Positions 13,263-24,579 of a stretch of DNA of 64,000 nucleotides are shown one piece after another. The stretch spans positions 1,842,001-1,906,000 of the forward strand of contig NZ_CP095550.1 in assembly GCF_023078335.1 (NCBI RefSeq), in the 5' to 3' direction. The position numbers and the translations under genes are program-made. Position 1 is the stretch's first letter; each line of letters begins with the position of its first letter. Origin of the DNA: Metabacillus endolithicus. Lineage in GTDB: Bacteria; Bacillota; Bacilli; Bacillales; Bacillaceae. The notes under the pieces were generated by a model. It was not told where the DNA came from. It saw only the letters and a program-made list of their open reading frames with translations, and did not search any database.

Positions 13263-13289
13263 AACTCCCACCACTTCCCCCAAAAACAT

Positions 13290-13323
13290 AAAAAAAAGCA
13301 GACATTCTAATCAATGCCTGCTT
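13290..13323 (-). terminator. crh operon terminator
   Basis: Minus-strand stem AGCAGGCA / TGTCTGCT followed by eight T residues, about 12 bases past the crh stop. Confidence 0.85.
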
Positions 13324-13334
13324 CTTCTTATGAA

Positions 13335-13592
13335 TTATCCTTCTTGTTGTACAAACTTGGCTAAAGCTTCAACAGCCTCTTGCTCGTCGTTCCCCTCTGC
13401 AATTAAATTAATAACTGCACCAGTGCTAACTGCTAAGCTCATGAGTCCCATAATACTTTTTGCGTTTACTTTTTTACCGTCTTTTTCTAAAAATACATCA
13501 GATGCAAAACGATTTGCTTCTTGAACAAATAATGCAGCTGGACGTGCTTGTAAACCTGTTTTAAGATTTACTTCTACTTGCTTTTCAACCAT
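13335..13592 (-). CDS. crh: HPr-like catabolite repression protein Crh
   Basis: 85-residue HPr paralogue. The phosphocarrier histidine expected at position 15 is replaced by glutamine (LKTGLQARPAALF), so it cannot take part in sugar transport, whereas the regulatory serine of NAKSIMGLMSL (about residue 46) is kept. In Bacillus, Crh-Ser-P made by HPr kinase is a cofactor for CcpA. It is the last gene of the nudix-rapZ-yvcK-whiA-crh cluster, as in B. subtilis; hprK lies 18 kb away in this window. Confidence 0.96.
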   Translation of the reverse strand: MVEKQVEVNLKTGLQARPAALFVQEANRFASDVFLEKDGKKVNAKSIMGLMSLAVSTGAVINLIAEGNDEQEAVEALAKFVQQEG

Positions 13593-13628
13593 AATAATCT
13601 CCTCTTCTCTTCTTTAATTTTTTTATTT

Positions 13629-14579
13629 TTATTTTAATGAAAACGGTTGACCAGTTCTTAATTGCTCAGCTATTTGATCTAGCTTACGTAGTCGATGATT
13701 GATACCCGATTTGCTAATGGTACCACTAGATACCATTTCACCTAGCTCTTTTAACGTGACATCTTGATATTCAACTCTCAGCTTGGCGATTTCTCTTAGT
13801 TTATCCGGTAAAGCATCTAAGCCTATTTTATCATCAATAAAGCGAATATTCTCTACCTGTCTTAGTGCGGCACCAATTGTTTTGTTAAGATTAGCTGTTT
13901 CACAGTTCACCAGACGATTCACCGAGTTTCTCATGTCTCGAACAATGCGGACATCTTCAAATCGAAGCAGTGCTTGATGGGCACCAATGACATTTAAAAA
14001 CTCTGTGATTTTTTCTGCTTCTTTTAAATACGTGATAAAGCCTTTTTTACGCTCTAACGTTTTGCTATTCAAATCAAATGTATTCATTAACTCACAAAGA
14101 GAATCGTTATGCTCTTTATATAGTGAGAAAATTTCAAGGTGATAGGATGAGGTTTCCGGGTTATTAACGGAGCCTCCAGCAAGAAATGCACCTCTTATAT
14201 AAGAGCGTTTGCAACATTTCTTTTTCACAAGATCTTCAGAAATTCTATGATAGAAGGTAAATCCTTCATCTAAGATGTCAAGATCTTCTAATATCGACTT
14301 GGCTTCTTCAACAAGTCTTACAATATAAACATTGTTTTTCTTCAAACGCATTTTCTTTCGAACAAGAAGCTCAACTGATACTTGATATTGCTTTTTTAAC
14401 AAAGTATAAATCCTTCTGGCAATCGCTGCATTTTCTGTTTGAATATCTAAAACCAGCATTTTGTTTGAAAATGACAGCGATCCATTCATTCGAATTAAAG
14501 CTGATAACTCAGCTCGTAAGCAGCATGGTTTTAGTTCTAGATTCGTTAATTCTTTTTTCGTTTCAGATGCAAATGACAA
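13629..14579 (-). CDS. whiA: WhiA-family DNA-binding protein
   Basis: 316 residues. The N-terminal part resembles a degenerate LAGLIDADG homing-endonuclease fold ([15 protein letters not shown], about residues 120-135) and the C-terminal part is a helix-turn-helix ([20 protein letters not shown], about 275-295). In Bacillus WhiA is linked to cell division and chromosome segregation; in actinomycetes it is a sporulation regulator. It follows yvcK by 32 bases and precedes crh. Confidence 0.95.
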   Translation of the reverse strand: MSFASETKKELTNLELKPCCLRAELSALIRMNGSLSFSNKMLVLDIQTENAAIARRIYTLLKKQYQVSVELLVRKKMRLKKNNVYIVRLVEEAKSILEDLDILDEGFTFYHRISEDLVKKKCCKRSYIRGAFLAGGSVNNPETSSYHLEIFSLYKEHNDSLCELMNTFDLNSKTLERKKGFITYLKEAEKITEFLNVIGAHQALLRFEDVRIVRDMRNSVNRLVNCETANLNKTIGAALRQVENIRFIDDKIGLDALPDKLREIAKLRVEYQDVTLKELGEMVSSGTISKSGINHRLRKLDQIAEQLRTGQPFSLK

Positions 14580-14611
14580 CTCTGCACCCCATTCTTTACC
14601 TGGAACCCGTG

Positions 14612-15571
14612 TTAGTCTTCTTGAAGAATTCCATATAATAGCTTTGCAACTTTATTTGTGTCATGTCGAATGACACTATTCTCATAACAAACAATATTGT
14701 CTGTTATCACTTCAAGACCTAGTGATTTTAACCTTTCAATATCATAATGAACAGGCTTCGCAAGCTCCTCTTCATATAATGACTTTATGTTCTCAGGTAT
14801 TTCTTCTTCATTTACGAGAATGGTATCAATAAATGATTCATTCATATGCTCATACAATGCTTTCACATGGTCACTTGCAGAATAATTTAATGTTTCTCCT
14901 GCCTGTGTCATCACATTACAGATGTATACCTTTTTCGCTTTTGCTTTGCAAACTTCTTCTCCTATTTTCGGTACAAGAAGATTCGGTAAGATACTTGTGT
15001 ACAAGCTGCCTGGACCAATGACAATTAAATCAGCTTCTCTGATCACATCAATTGTTTCAGGAAGAGGCTCAATTTCGGTAGAATTTCAAAAACACCTTTT
15101 AATTCTTTTACCTGAGAAAGGAATTTTTGATTCTCCTGATACAATTGTACCATCTTCCATTTCTGCGTTTAACACAACACTAGAATTAGCAGCTGGTAAA
15201 ACTTTTCCTCGTACATTTAAGACTGTACTCATTTCTTTAATTGCATGAACAAAATCACCAGTAATGTTCGTCATAGCAGCTAAAATGAGATTCCCTAAGG
15301 AATGGCCAATGAGATTATTCCCTTTATTAAAGCGATGTTGAAATAGCTCTTCAACGAGTGGTTCAACATCAGATAAAGCAGCTAATACATTTCGGATATC
15401 TCCAGGAGGTGGAATATTTAACTCATTTCGGAGCCTGCCCGAGCTCCCGCCATCATCAGCAACAGTCACAATGGCCGTAATATCAACAGGAAAGTGCTTT
15501 AACCCTCTTAATAAAACGGATAAACCTGTACCGCCCCCGATAATCACAACTTTAGGCAAATGTTCTGTCAT
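14612..15571 (-). CDS. yvcK: Gluconeogenesis factor YvcK/GlmR, interrupted by a TGA
   Basis: UDP-sugar-binding protein of the CofD-like family needed for growth on gluconeogenic carbon and for cell-wall precursor balance. N-terminal [17 protein letters not shown] and [14 protein letters not shown] are the signature; the second half carries [22 protein letters not shown] at 15086-15088 splits it after GKRIKRC, but the frame before and after is the same. Expected RVFL is restored if one G is added near 15094 and one A removed near 15084, so two opposite indels lie within about 10 bases. Joined, about 319 residues, the usual length. Sequence error is likely. Confidence 0.92.
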
Positions 15572-15573
15572 CC

Positions 15574-16467
15574 TTAGTGATTCTTTCTCTTCTCAATATC
15601 TCGGTGTGAGACTTGAGTATGATAGTCTTGGTGAAAATGCTTTGCAAGATATTCAGCGAGTGTTACTGAGCGATGTTGACCTCCTGTACAACCAATCGCA
15701 ATAACAATTTGACTTTTTCCTTCACGTTTATAATAAGGCAGCATGAATGTGAGCAAATCTATAAGCTTTTCAAGAAACTTTTGTGTTTCATTCCACTTTA
15801 ACACGTATGAAGAAACCTCTTCCTGCAAGCCCGTTTTTGGCCTCATATGATCTATATAATGAGGATTTGGTAAGAAACGAACATCAAAGACAAGATCAGC
15901 ATCGATTGGGATTCCATATTTAAATCCAAATGATGTTACATTCACGGTAAACGTGTGTTGAACACTTGATGAAAATTGCTTAAGGATTTTTTCACGTAAC
16001 TCTCTTGGCTTTAAATCTGATGTATCATAGATTAATTGAGCTCTACCCTTCATCTCTTCTAACAGTTCTCGCTCTATGCCAATCCCTTCTAATGGAAGAC
16101 CTTTAGAAGCTAACGGATGTGAGCGTCTTGTTTCTTTATATCTTGTGACAAGAGTAGAGTCTTTCGCATCAAGGAATAAAATATGGGGTGTTACCCATGA
16201 GTTTTCCGGTAAATCATCAAGTGCTTTGAACAAACTATCGAAAAACTCTCTTCCACGAAGATCCATAACTAATGCGACTTTATTCATTTTAGAGCCTGAT
16301 TCTTTCATTAACTCCAAAAACTTTGGTAATAGGGTTGGTGGCAAGTTGTCCACACAGAAGTAACCTAAGTCTTCAAAACTTTGAATAGCAACTGTTTTTC
16401 CTGCGCCAGACATACCGGTAATAATTACCATTTGCACATCCTGCTGCTCGTTTTGCTCGACAGTCAT
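15574..16467 (-). CDS. rapZ: RapZ (YvcJ) P-loop nucleotide-binding protein
   Basis: 297 residues. Walker A motif GMSGAGKT at about residues 18-25 and, at the C-terminal side, [16 protein letters not shown], the conserved RapZ segment. In E. coli RapZ controls GlmS through small RNAs; in B. subtilis YvcJ hydrolyses GTP and affects competence. The stop is 2 bases before the yvcK start, so the two are translationally coupled. Confidence 0.95.
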   Translation of the reverse strand: MTVEQNEQQDVQMVIITGMSGAGKTVAIQSFEDLGYFCVDNLPPTLLPKFLELMKESGSKMNKVALVMDLRGREFFDSLFKALDDLPENSWVTPHILFLDAKDSTLVTRYKETRRSHPLASKGLPLEGIGIERELLEEMKGRAQLIYDTSDLKPRELREKILKQFSSSVQHTFTVNVTSFGFKYGIPIDADLVFDVRFLPNPHYIDHMRPKTGLQEEVSSYVLKWNETQKFLEKLIDLLTFMLPYYKREGKSQIVIAIGCTGGQHRSVTLAEYLAKHFHQDYHTQVSHRDIEKRKNH

Positions 16468-16557
16468 TCCATCTCTCCTCCTCTCGTTTCTCCTGCTACA
16501 TGTAACGTATCATAATTTTATTCATTCTTTGTAAATATTGTAAGAAAATATGCCGGT

Positions 16558-17025
16558 TTATTGTGGATCCAAACGATAAGATAGTAGTTCAAAATCTGGA
16601 GTATATGTAAAGGTCCCGTAAAGCATTCCTGTACCTTTCATCACATAATCCAGGATGTGGTGGTCTCCAGGTGCCATCGGTAACTCCTGAACCGCTTCTT
16701 TATCATGCCATTTAATTGTTCCTTCTTCTGATTCTCCTACATTCGTTCCTTGATAATCAGTCGCTAAGAAGGTAAACATCATCCATTCTGAAACAATATC
16801 TTTTCCGTCTTGTATGATGAACGTAAAAATACCTTTTAATTGAGGGTTTTTTATATAGATTCCTGTTTCTTCCCTATATTCACGTGTGACAGTATCCTTT
16901 ACAGATTCTCCCAATTCCATTTTCCCACCGGGAGCTACCCACCAACCTCTTCTAGGCTTTTGTAGGAGAAGAACCTTGTTTCCTTCCATTAAGACGCAGT
17001 TGGTTACTCTTTGCAAATTCTTCAC
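16558..17025 (-). CDS. yvcI: Nudix hydrolase YvcI-like
   Basis: 155 residues with a complete Nudix box, GGKMELGESVKDTVTREYREE followed by TGI (about residues 33-56), starting MKNLQRVTNCVLMEGNKVLLL. It probably hydrolyses a nucleoside diphosphate derivative such as an oxidised dGTP; the substrate is not readable from sequence. It precedes rapZ by about 90 bases on the same strand, as in B. subtilis. Confidence 0.88.
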   Translation of the reverse strand: MKNLQRVTNCVLMEGNKVLLLQKPRRGWWVAPGGKMELGESVKDTVTREYREETGIYIKNPQLKGIFTFIIQDGKDIVSEWMMFTFLATDYQGTNVGESEEGTIKWHDKEAVQELPMAPGDHHILDYVMKGTGMLYGTFTYTPDFELLSYRLDPQ

Positions 17026-17228
17026 CTCTATTATTCACATGACATTGGAATTTTCCTCATTTTATCTCGAACTTTACTTTTGTTTATTATACTATGTTCA
17101 AATTATCTATACAACGAACACGATTAGCTTTTCAATTGGTAAAAAAAGAGGAATTTACTATATGTATATACGGATAAGATGGAAATCTGTTTCATTTTTT
17201 TAAAAAGAAATAAAAACAGGTTGAAGAA

Positions 17229-17264
17229 CAAAAAAAGGGAGCACGGGAAAGGGCGCCCATGCTC
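17229..17264 (-). terminator. trxB terminator
   Basis: Minus-strand hairpin GAGCATGGGC / GCCCGTGCTC type stem (one mismatch) followed by CCCTTTTTTT. The remaining bases of the 17026-17404 gap are A/T-rich without other recognisable elements. Confidence 0.85.
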
Positions 17265-17404
17265 GAAATTAAGTCTATTTATAAAAGGGGGTCAATTACT
17301 ATTTATATAGTACCTCATAATTGTTTCACTCATGTTACAGGAGAGTTAAAACACAATTACGAAATTGTTAACCACCTTTCGACATTCTTTTACGTTTGAA
17401 ATAA

Positions 17405-18367
<963 letters not shown>

Positions 18368-18559
18368 TTAAAATGACCTTTACTTTGATTATCTGCCAAT
18401 ACGAGAAGACACATACACCCTTTTACTACCGTCTTCATCATTTTGCCTTATAGACATCGTATAAAATATAGTGAAATCATGCCATATTTTTGCTCATTTA
18501 TGGAGCGCAAAGGGAATGTATTGATTTTCATGAACATAATTCCTTATATTCCCAACAAA

Positions 18560-18587
18560 AAACCCGCCCTCTCTCGGGCAGGTTTTA
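18560..18587 (-). terminator. Terminator of the TPR protein gene
   Basis: Stem AAAACCTGCCC / GGGCGGGTTTT (one mismatch) with T run on the minus strand, directly after the stop at 18591. Confidence 0.88.
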
Positions 18588-18590
18588 TCA

Positions 18591-20039
18591 TTAAGCTAAA
18601 ATACTTTTCACAAGCTTTACATACTTTCCTACAGACGATACCGATGTGCCATACTCAGAAGCAATAACAGTTTGTGTAATTGCCTGGTTCGCTTGGCTTC
18701 TCCATACATAGTCCAGAGCAGCAGCCCAGCCTTGATAGTTTTTTAGCGAGTAATTTTGTTTATAAGCTTTCATTAAAATACGGAATGAGAACAAAAATAA
18801 TTCATCATGCTCGGAATGAACGAATAAAGACTCTGCTATTTGATAGAGAGACGAGACCTGATCATATGAATCAAAATGTTTAGATAAAGCTAGTTTGATG
18901 AACTCTTTTTCCAGCTGTGATTGTGGGACAGCTGATGATTGATATTCATGTAGTTGATCGAGATTTTTTGTTTGTATGGCCAAGAAAATCGCGTATAGGC
19001 GCTCTTCTAGTGTCATATTGCTCACTCGCTGATTTGAATCAGCGTTTAAATTCCACGGCTCTGAGCCTGCTTTATCTTTGTTTTCCTTTAATACTCGCTC
19101 CCACATTTGCTCAGAGAATGATACATTTCCTGTAAAATAAGCTGCATATGACAGCCAATAGTAGAATACTTCATCACCTTCGTAGCCTTGTTTGTGTAGT
19201 GAACGAAGCCATTTGTATGCTAAAGGATAATAACCAACTAAAGCGAATGTTGCCCCCAATTTATAGCGATGCTCAAATAAAAGCGGGTGTACAGTCGATA
19301 GAGTATTTGCAAGCTCCTCAACCTTGTCATCCTGGCGTTCATAATAATAGAATACTAAAAGATTACAATAAGCATGTAAATTGCCTGGATTCCGTTCAAG
19401 GACAGTTTGAAGGTACTCTTTAGCTTTTTCCACTTCTCCAACATAAAAATAGGCTAAAGATAAGTTGTTGTGTGCCGACCAAAATTCAGGGTATTCAGCA
19501 ACAATTTCCTCAAGAAGTAAAATCGCTTCTTCAAACTGACTTGTTTCAAGTAATGATTTTGCCGCATCCTGTTTTAAAATTAAATCATCAGGATCTTTTA
19601 AAAATGGCTCTTCATCATCATCTTCCATCGTTAAAAGATCAATAAGATCTTCATTTTCTTCAGTAAACTCACCATATGGCTCTTTATTTGCATATTCAGT
19701 CGCACACTTGTAGGCTTCCTGAAACAGTCCAAGATGTGCGTAATTATTTGCCATTAAATAATGACATTCCGTCATATCCTGATCAAGCTCTTCAAGTATG
19801 TGTGAAAGCAATTCATTTGATTGGCTGTATTTCCCCATATCTGTATAGATGGCTGCTAGCTGAGACAGCTTCATTGAGTCATTCGGATCTAACTCAATGC
19901 TCTTCTGTAAATATTTACTTGCCTTTTGATAGTTATATTCACGGTAAGCCTTGAGGCCCTTATTATAGTAATATTGTCCATCTTGGAGAAACGGGACAAC
20001 CTGTGCTCTTTTTTGTTGTTTGCTCAATTGTCTTCCCAC
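18591..20039 (-). CDS. yvcD: TPR-repeat protein YvcD-like
   Basis: About 482 residues of tetratricopeptide repeats; clear units include YYNKGLKAYREYNYQKASKY, ASKYLQKSIELDPND and AYFYVGEVEKAKEYLQTVL. A long acidic stretch (TEENEDLIDLLTMEDDDEEP) separates two TPR groups. The GTG at 20039 is favoured because TGGAGGATCT lies 4 to 6 bases upstream, although an ATG 18 bases earlier is in frame. Function unknown; TPRs suggest protein-protein contacts. It lies between the his operon and trxB as in B. subtilis. Confidence 0.85.
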   Translation of the reverse strand: MGRQLSKQQKRAQVVPFLQDGQYYYNKGLKAYREYNYQKASKYLQKSIELDPNDSMKLSQLAAIYTDMGKYSQSNELLSHILEELDQDMTECHYLMANNYAHLGLFQEAYKCATEYANKEPYGEFTEENEDLIDLLTMEDDDEEPFLKDPDDLILKQDAAKSLLETSQFEEAILLLEEIVAEYPEFWSAHNNLSLAYFYVGEVEKAKEYLQTVLERNPGNLHAYCNLLVFYYYERQDDKVEELANTLSTVHPLLFEHRYKLGATFALVGYYPLAYKWLRSLHKQGYEGDEVFYYWLSYAAYFTGNVSFSEQMWERVLKENKDKAGSEPWNLNADSNQRVSNMTLEERLYAIFLAIQTKNLDQLHEYQSSAVPQSQLEKEFIKLALSKHFDSYDQVSSLYQIAESLFVHSEHDELFLFSFRILMKAYKQNYSLKNYQGWAAALDYVWRSQANQAITQTVIASEYGTSVSSVGKYVKLVKSILA

Positions 20040-20151
20040 TGAGATCCTCCATTTCATTAAATTCCCGTACGTAAGTATACCATAAGTTTATATTTCTAAA
20101 TAGATATTTATTAAGCCCTTTCTCACATTTAACAAATTACAAATATTTACA

Positions 20152-20185
20152 CTTTGTTTGTTCATACTAGTACTAACAAACAAGG
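20152..20185 (+). promoter_or_regulatory. Palindrome running into the ribosome binding site of the DUF3231 gene
   Basis: Arms CTTTGTTTGTT and AACAAACAAGG (10 of 11 paired) surround a 12-bp centre containing ACTAGT. The right arm runs into AAGGAGG, so it could be an operator or an RNA hairpin that hides the ribosome binding site. Confidence 0.5.
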
Positions 20186-20196
20186 AGGATCGGACT

Positions 20197-21210
20197 ATGG
20201 ATAAAATGGAACATCATATCGACTTAACATCAGCGGAGCTTGCAGCACTGTGGACGTCCTATATGACAGAGAGTGCATCCAATCCAATATTGAAGTATTT
20301 CAGCAAAATTGTCGTAGATGAAGAAATAACACAGGTGATTAACTTTACTTTACAAAAGTCAACTGAACACCTTTCTACATTAAAAGAAATTTTTAATAAA
20401 GAGAACTACCCAATTCCCATTGGCTTTTCTGATGAAGATGTTAACTTTGATGCGCCGAGATTATATTCTGATACGTACATGCTTTACTTTATTCGCAACT
20501 TGGGTAAAGCTGGAATTGCTGCAGATGGAATGGCATTTTCTACGTCAGCAAGAAAAGACATTAGGGACTTATATTTTCACTATTTAATTGAAGCTGCTAA
20601 GGTTGAGGATGCAGCAAAAGAAGTCATGCTCTCTAAAGGACTCTTTATTCGTCCTCCATATATTGCAACACCAGATCACCCAGATATAGTCAAAAAACAA
20701 AATTTCTTACGTGGCTGGTTTGGTGATCGGAGAACATTAACTGCAGATGAAATTGCACATATTTTCATGAATCACACAAATAATGCAAATGGAAAGGCAT
20801 TATTAATTGGTTTTGCCCAAACTGCAGGTTCTGAGGAATTAAGAAATCATTTTGTAAGGGGAATAGATTTAGCAAAATCAATCATGGAATCTTTAAGTCA
20901 ACTACTAGAAGAAAGCACACTCCCCTCCCCTATGACATGGGATACGGAGGTAACTGATTCGACCATTTCCCCTTTTTCGGATAAATTGATGCTATTTCAT
21001 GTTATGTCATTAAACGGAATAGGCATAGGGAATATTGGTGGCTCACTTGCTTTATCATTAAGACGTGATATAGCAGCCAAATATTTCAAAATGATAAAAG
21101 ACATTGGATTATATGCTGAGGACGGTGTAAATATCATGATTAAGAACGGATGGTTTGAGAGACCACCTCAGGCTATTGATCGAGAATTCCTATCTAAAAA
21201 AAAGACTTAA
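20197..21210 (+). CDS. DUF3231-family protein
   Basis: 337 residues made of two similar halves: each has a LWTSYM- or IFMNHT-like opening, a SDT or SDK segment and an ending G(L/W)F-(I/E)RPP (GLFIRPPYIA at about 155, GWFERPPQAI at about 320). This duplicated ferritin-like helical pattern fits DUF3231, common in Bacillaceae and of unknown function. The ATG at 20197 is chosen for AAGGAGGATC 6 bases upstream. It is the only plus-strand gene in the region and converges on hisI. Confidence 0.82.
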   Translation: MDKMEHHIDLTSAELAALWTSYMTESASNPILKYFSKIVVDEEITQVINFTLQKSTEHLSTLKEIFNKENYPIPIGFSDEDVNFDAPRLYSDTYMLYFIRNLGKAGIAADGMAFSTSARKDIRDLYFHYLIEAAKVEDAAKEVMLSKGLFIRPPYIATPDHPDIVKKQNFLRGWFGDRRTLTADEIAHIFMNHTNNANGKALLIGFAQTAGSEELRNHFVRGIDLAKSIMESLSQLLEESTLPSPMTWDTEVTDSTISPFSDKLMLFHVMSLNGIGIGNIGGSLALSLRRDIAAKYFKMIKDIGLYAEDGVNIMIKNGWFERPPQAIDREFLSKKKT

Positions 21211-21236
21211 AGGCAATCGGTATTTCGATTGCCTTT
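21209..21236. terminator. Bidirectional terminator between the DUF3231 gene and the his operon
   Basis: Perfect 11-bp stem AAAGGCAATCG / CGATTGCCTTT with 6-nt loop, serving both convergent transcripts. Confidence 0.88.
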
Positions 21237-21240
21237 AAGT

Positions 21241-21858
21241 TTATTTTGTATGTCGTTCCTCTAATACTTTCAATACTTCATCTAAAGGTAACTTCTGCTC
21301 TCGTAATAAAACCATTAAGTGAAATAGCAGATCAGCCACTTCCCATTTCAACTCATCATGGTCGCGGTTTTTAGAAGCAATAATCACTTCCCCTGCTTCT
21401 TCCCCAACCTTCTTCAAAATTTTATCTACACCTTCAGTAAATAAGTAAGTTGTATACGAACCTTCTGGAAGCTCACTTTCACGTTCAGCAATTAATTTTT
21501 CTAGCGTATTTAAAATCTCGAAGCGATCTTGTGCAGGTGATACTTCTTGTTTATCAATTGTTTCACTAAAACATGTGTAGGCACCTGTATGACATGCTGG
21601 ACCTTGAGGCTGAACAAGAACAAGTATTGCATCTTGATCACAATCATATCTCATTTCAACCACTTTTTGTATATTCCCAGACGTTGCACCTTTGTGCCAA
21701 AGCTCTTGTCTAGAACGGCTGTAAAACCAAGTTTCTTTCGTATCCAACGTTTTTTGTAACGATTCTTCATTCATATAAGCAAGTGTTAACACTTCTTTAC
21801 TTGCCGCGTCCTGTACGATCGCCGGAACCAAGCCATTTTGGTCAAATTTAACGTTCAT
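21241..21858 (-). CDS. hisI: Bifunctional phosphoribosyl-AMP cyclohydrolase / phosphoribosyl-ATP pyrophosphatase
   Basis: Steps 2 and 3 of histidine synthesis. The N-terminal HisI domain (about 1-110) carries [11 protein letters not shown] and the zinc-site cysteines of [12 protein letters not shown]. The C-terminal HisE domain (about 115-205) carries [10 protein letters not shown] and [15 protein letters not shown]. It overlaps hisF by 4 bases and is the last gene of the operon, ending at the shared terminator. Confidence 0.96.
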   Translation of the reverse strand: MNVKFDQNGLVPAIVQDAASKEVLTLAYMNEESLQKTLDTKETWFYSRSRQELWHKGATSGNIQKVVEMRYDCDQDAILVLVQPQGPACHTGAYTCFSETIDKQEVSPAQDRFEILNTLEKLIAERESELPEGSYTTYLFTEGVDKILKKVGEEAGEVIIASKNRDHDELKWEVADLLFHLMVLLREQKLPLDEVLKVLEERHTK

Positions 21859-22613
21859 CGTACATTCACCCCCTGTTGATCTAAGTATGCTTTTACTTCT
21901 TTAACCGACGTTTCTTTGTAATGAAAAATGGAAGCAGCTAGAGCAGCATCTGCTTTTCCTTCTTGAAAAGCATGTAAAAAGTGGTCAGCATTTCCAGCTC
22001 CACCTGACGCAATAACTGGAACAGTGACTGCTTCACTAACCGCTTTATTTAGGGCGATATTAAATCCGCTTTTTTCTCCATCACTGTCCATGCTTGTAAG
22101 AAGAATTTCCCCGGCACCACGTTTCACAGCTTCTTTTGCCCATTCCACAACTTCCCAATCAGTTGCATTACGGCCACCATGAGTAAACACTCTCCAACTG
22201 CCTAACTCTTCATCATATTTCGCATCAATTGCGACAACGATACATTGAGAGCCAAAGAAACCTGCTCCCTCTGTAATAAGCTCCGGATTTACTAAAGCAG
22301 CTGTGTTTAAAGAAACCTTATCTGCACCTGCACGAAGAATTCTTTTCATATCTTCAAGTGAGTTAATTCCTCCACCTACTGTAAAAGGAATTGCTAGCTG
22401 AGCAGCAACCTGTTCTACAACATCGACCATTGTTTTTCGACCTTCATGAGAGGCAGAAATGTCTAAGAAAACTAACTCATCTGCCCCTTCTTGATCATAA
22501 AACTTCGCAAGCTCAACTGGGTCACCTGCGTCTCTTAGTCCTAAAAACTGAATTCCTTTTACAACTCGTCCTTCTTTTACATCTAAGCATGGTATGATTC
22601 GTTTTGTAATCAT
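21855..22613 (-). CDS. hisF: Imidazole glycerol phosphate synthase, cyclase subunit
   Basis: TIM-barrel partner of HisH that makes imidazole glycerol phosphate and AICAR. The N-terminal [13 protein letters not shown] has the catalytic aspartate (about residue 11), and VVAIDAKYD the second (about 130). 252 residues; overlaps hisA and hisI by 4 bases at each side. Confidence 0.97.
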   Translation of the reverse strand: MITKRIIPCLDVKEGRVVKGIQFLGLRDAGDPVELAKFYDQEGADELVFLDISASHEGRKTMVDVVEQVAAQLAIPFTVGGGINSLEDMKRILRAGADKVSLNTAALVNPELITEGAGFFGSQCIVVAIDAKYDEELGSWRVFTHGGRNATDWEVVEWAKEAVKRGAGEILLTSMDSDGEKSGFNIALNKAVSEAVTVPVIASGGAGNADHFLHAFQEGKADAALAASIFHYKETSVKEVKAYLDQQGVNVR

Positions 22614-23347
22614 GATTGTTTTCCTACCTTTAAAGCATCCGCAAGAGAAAACTGATTTGTATATAGCGCCTTTCCTACAATCGCACCCGCAACACCTTCT
22701 TGCTGATATTCAGCAAGAGTCTCTAAATCTTTTAATGAGCTTACCCCACCAGAAGCAATTACTTCTTTTCCTGTTGCTTTTGCCATTTCAACGACCGCTT
22801 CCACATTAGGTCCAGAAAGCATTCCGTCTGTTGCGATATCTGTAAAAATAAACACCTCAGCACCTGCAGCAGCAAGCTCTTTTCCAAGATCTGTTGCTTT
22901 CACATTTGATGTATTCAACCAGCCCTCTGTTGACACATAACCATCTTTCGCATCAATACCAATTGCGATTTTTTCTCCATATGTAGCGAGCATTTTTTTC
23001 ACGAAATCAGGATTAGAAATTGCCGCACTACCTAAAATCACTCGGTCAACTCCGTTTGAAAGGTAAAACTCTACATCTTCCTCCGTACGAATGCCGCCGC
23101 CAATTTGAATTTTAGCTGATAGTTTCGTAGCTGCATCTATTACATGCTGATGGTTAACAAGCTTACCTGCTTTTGCTCCATCTAAATCTACCATGTGAAT
23201 CCAGCTTGCTCCCTGATCGTCAAACGTCTTCGCCATATCAAAAGGAGAATCACCATAGACTGTTTCCTTGTTATAGTCACCTTGAAGCAATCGTACGCAT
23301 TTGCCGCCGCGCATATCAATTGCCGGATAAATAATAAATTGGCTCAT
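22610..23347 (-). CDS. hisA: ProFAR isomerase HisA
   Basis: Step 4 of histidine synthesis, a TIM barrel related to His[14 protein letters not shown] holds the first catalytic aspartate (about residue 8) and [10 protein letters not shown] the second (about 129). 245 residues; its ATG overlaps the restored hisH stop (ATGA). Confidence 0.96.
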   Translation of the reverse strand: MSQFIIYPAIDMRGGKCVRLLQGDYNKETVYGDSPFDMAKTFDDQGASWIHMVDLDGAKAGKLVNHQHVIDAATKLSAKIQIGGGIRTEEDVEFYLSNGVDRVILGSAAISNPDFVKKMLATYGEKIAIGIDAKDGYVSTEGWLNTSNVKATDLGKELAAAGAEVFIFTDIATDGMLSGPNVEAVVEMAKATGKEVIASGGVSSLKDLETLAEYQQEGVAGAIVGKALYTNQFSLADALKVGKQS

Positions 23348-23971
23348 CGTTTTTCTCCCTCCACAATGTTGATGTAATTTTCTAGAATGGCCAAGCCAAG
23401 CTCACTGCTTTTTTCCGGATGGAATTGCGTTCCATACACATTACCACGTCCAACAACAGCCGGTACCTCTACCATAGCTTGCCGTCGCTAACAATGTGTC
23501 TTGATCTGCTGCATCCACATAATAAGAATGAACAAAATAAGCATAACCACTTGAAAGACCTGCAAGTAACGGACTTTCATTATTCATATTTAAGTTGTTC
23601 CAGCCCATATGTGGCACTTTAAGTTGCTCACCGCCTGCTAACTCAGGTATTCTAACTACTTTACCAGGTAGGAAAGCAAGACCCTTCGCTTCCCCATTCT
23701 CAATACTTTCCTCAAAAAGTAACTGCATGCCTAAACAAATACCTAACAAAGGTTTGCCTTCTTCTACAACTTTTTGAATAAAGCTTGTTAAGCCTGTTTC
23801 GTTTAAAATGGACATTGCATCTTTAAAAGAACCTACTCCAGGTAAAATGTAGCCGTCAGCTTTAGCCAGTTCCTTTTCATCACTTGAAAGAATATAGTCA
23901 GCATTCATACGCTCCAACGCTTTACTTACGCTGTATAAATTACCCATTCCATAATCAATAATCGCGATCAT
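23344..23971 (-). CDS. hisH: Imidazole glycerol phosphate synthase, glutaminase subunit, frameshifted
   Basis: Class I glutamine amidotransferase that feeds ammonia to HisF. The start [18 protein letters not shown] and the nucleophile segment [12 protein letters not shown] (Cys about 80) are intact. After TLLATASYG near 23469-23473 the frame shifts and stops early at 23441 with a CCWTW tail. Reading the other frame gives [20 protein letters not shown] and an end that overlaps the hisA ATG, so the catalytic His and Glu are present in DNA but out of frame. Two missing bases (for example AA from an A3 codon) or one extra explain it. Sequence error is likely because the rest of the operon is intact. 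Confidence 0.93.
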
Positions 23972-23973
23972 GC

Positions 23974-24570
23974 TTATAACATCCCTTTCGTTGAAGGAAG
24001 TACCCCTTCCATACGTGGGTCAATACTTGTTGCCTCATCCAATGCTCTTGCTAATGCTTTAAAAATCGCTTCAATAATATGGTGTGTGTTATGACCGTAG
24101 TGAACAATCACATGTAAATTCATGCGTGCCTCAAGAGCCAGCTTCCATAAAAATTCATGAACATTTTCTGTATCGAATGTGCCGACTTTAGGACTTGGCA
24201 GTTCAGCGCGAAACTCAAGATGTGGACGATTACTCAAGTCAACTACAACCTGTGCTAACGTCTCATCCATTGGCACAAATGCATTTCCGTAACGCTTAAT
24301 TCCGCGTTTATCGCCTAATGCCTCACGCAACGCGTTACCAAGGCAAATGCCGATATCTTCTGTTGTGTGGTGATCGTCAATTTCAACGTCTCCATTTGCA
24401 TTTATCGTTAAATCAAATTGCCCGTGCTTTGTAAAAAGATCAAGCATATGATCCATGAATGGCACATCTGTTTTAAGAGATGATTGACCTGTTCCATCTA
24501 TATTAAAAGACAGTGAAATTTGCGTTTCTTTTGTTTGACGTTCAATCGAAGCTGTTCTTGTCATATTCAT
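23974..24570 (-). CDS. hisB: Imidazoleglycerol-phosphate dehydratase
   Basis: Step 6 of histidine synthesis. The two metal-binding His motifs are visible: DHHTTEDIG (about residue 65) and [13 protein letters not shown] (about 160). 198 residues, monofunctional as usual in Gram-positives. It sits 2 bases before hisH. Confidence 0.97.
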   Translation of the reverse strand: MNMTRTASIERQTKETQISLSFNIDGTGQSSLKTDVPFMDHMLDLFTKHGQFDLTINANGDVEIDDHHTTEDIGICLGNALREALGDKRGIKRYGNAFVPMDETLAQVVVDLSNRPHLEFRAELPSPKVGTFDTENVHEFLWKLALEARMNLHVIVHYGHNTHHIIEAIFKALARALDEATSIDPRMEGVLPSTKGML

Positions 24571-24579
24571 TTCTCCTCC

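Noticed and set aside
12449..13310. Long plus-strand proteins over the arrays, for example 280 residues in array 1
   Set aside because: A 52-bp unit without stop codons keeps all three frames open. The products are frame-rotated translations of one repeat, with no ribosome binding site. The same applies to 52460-53181 and 61647-62907.
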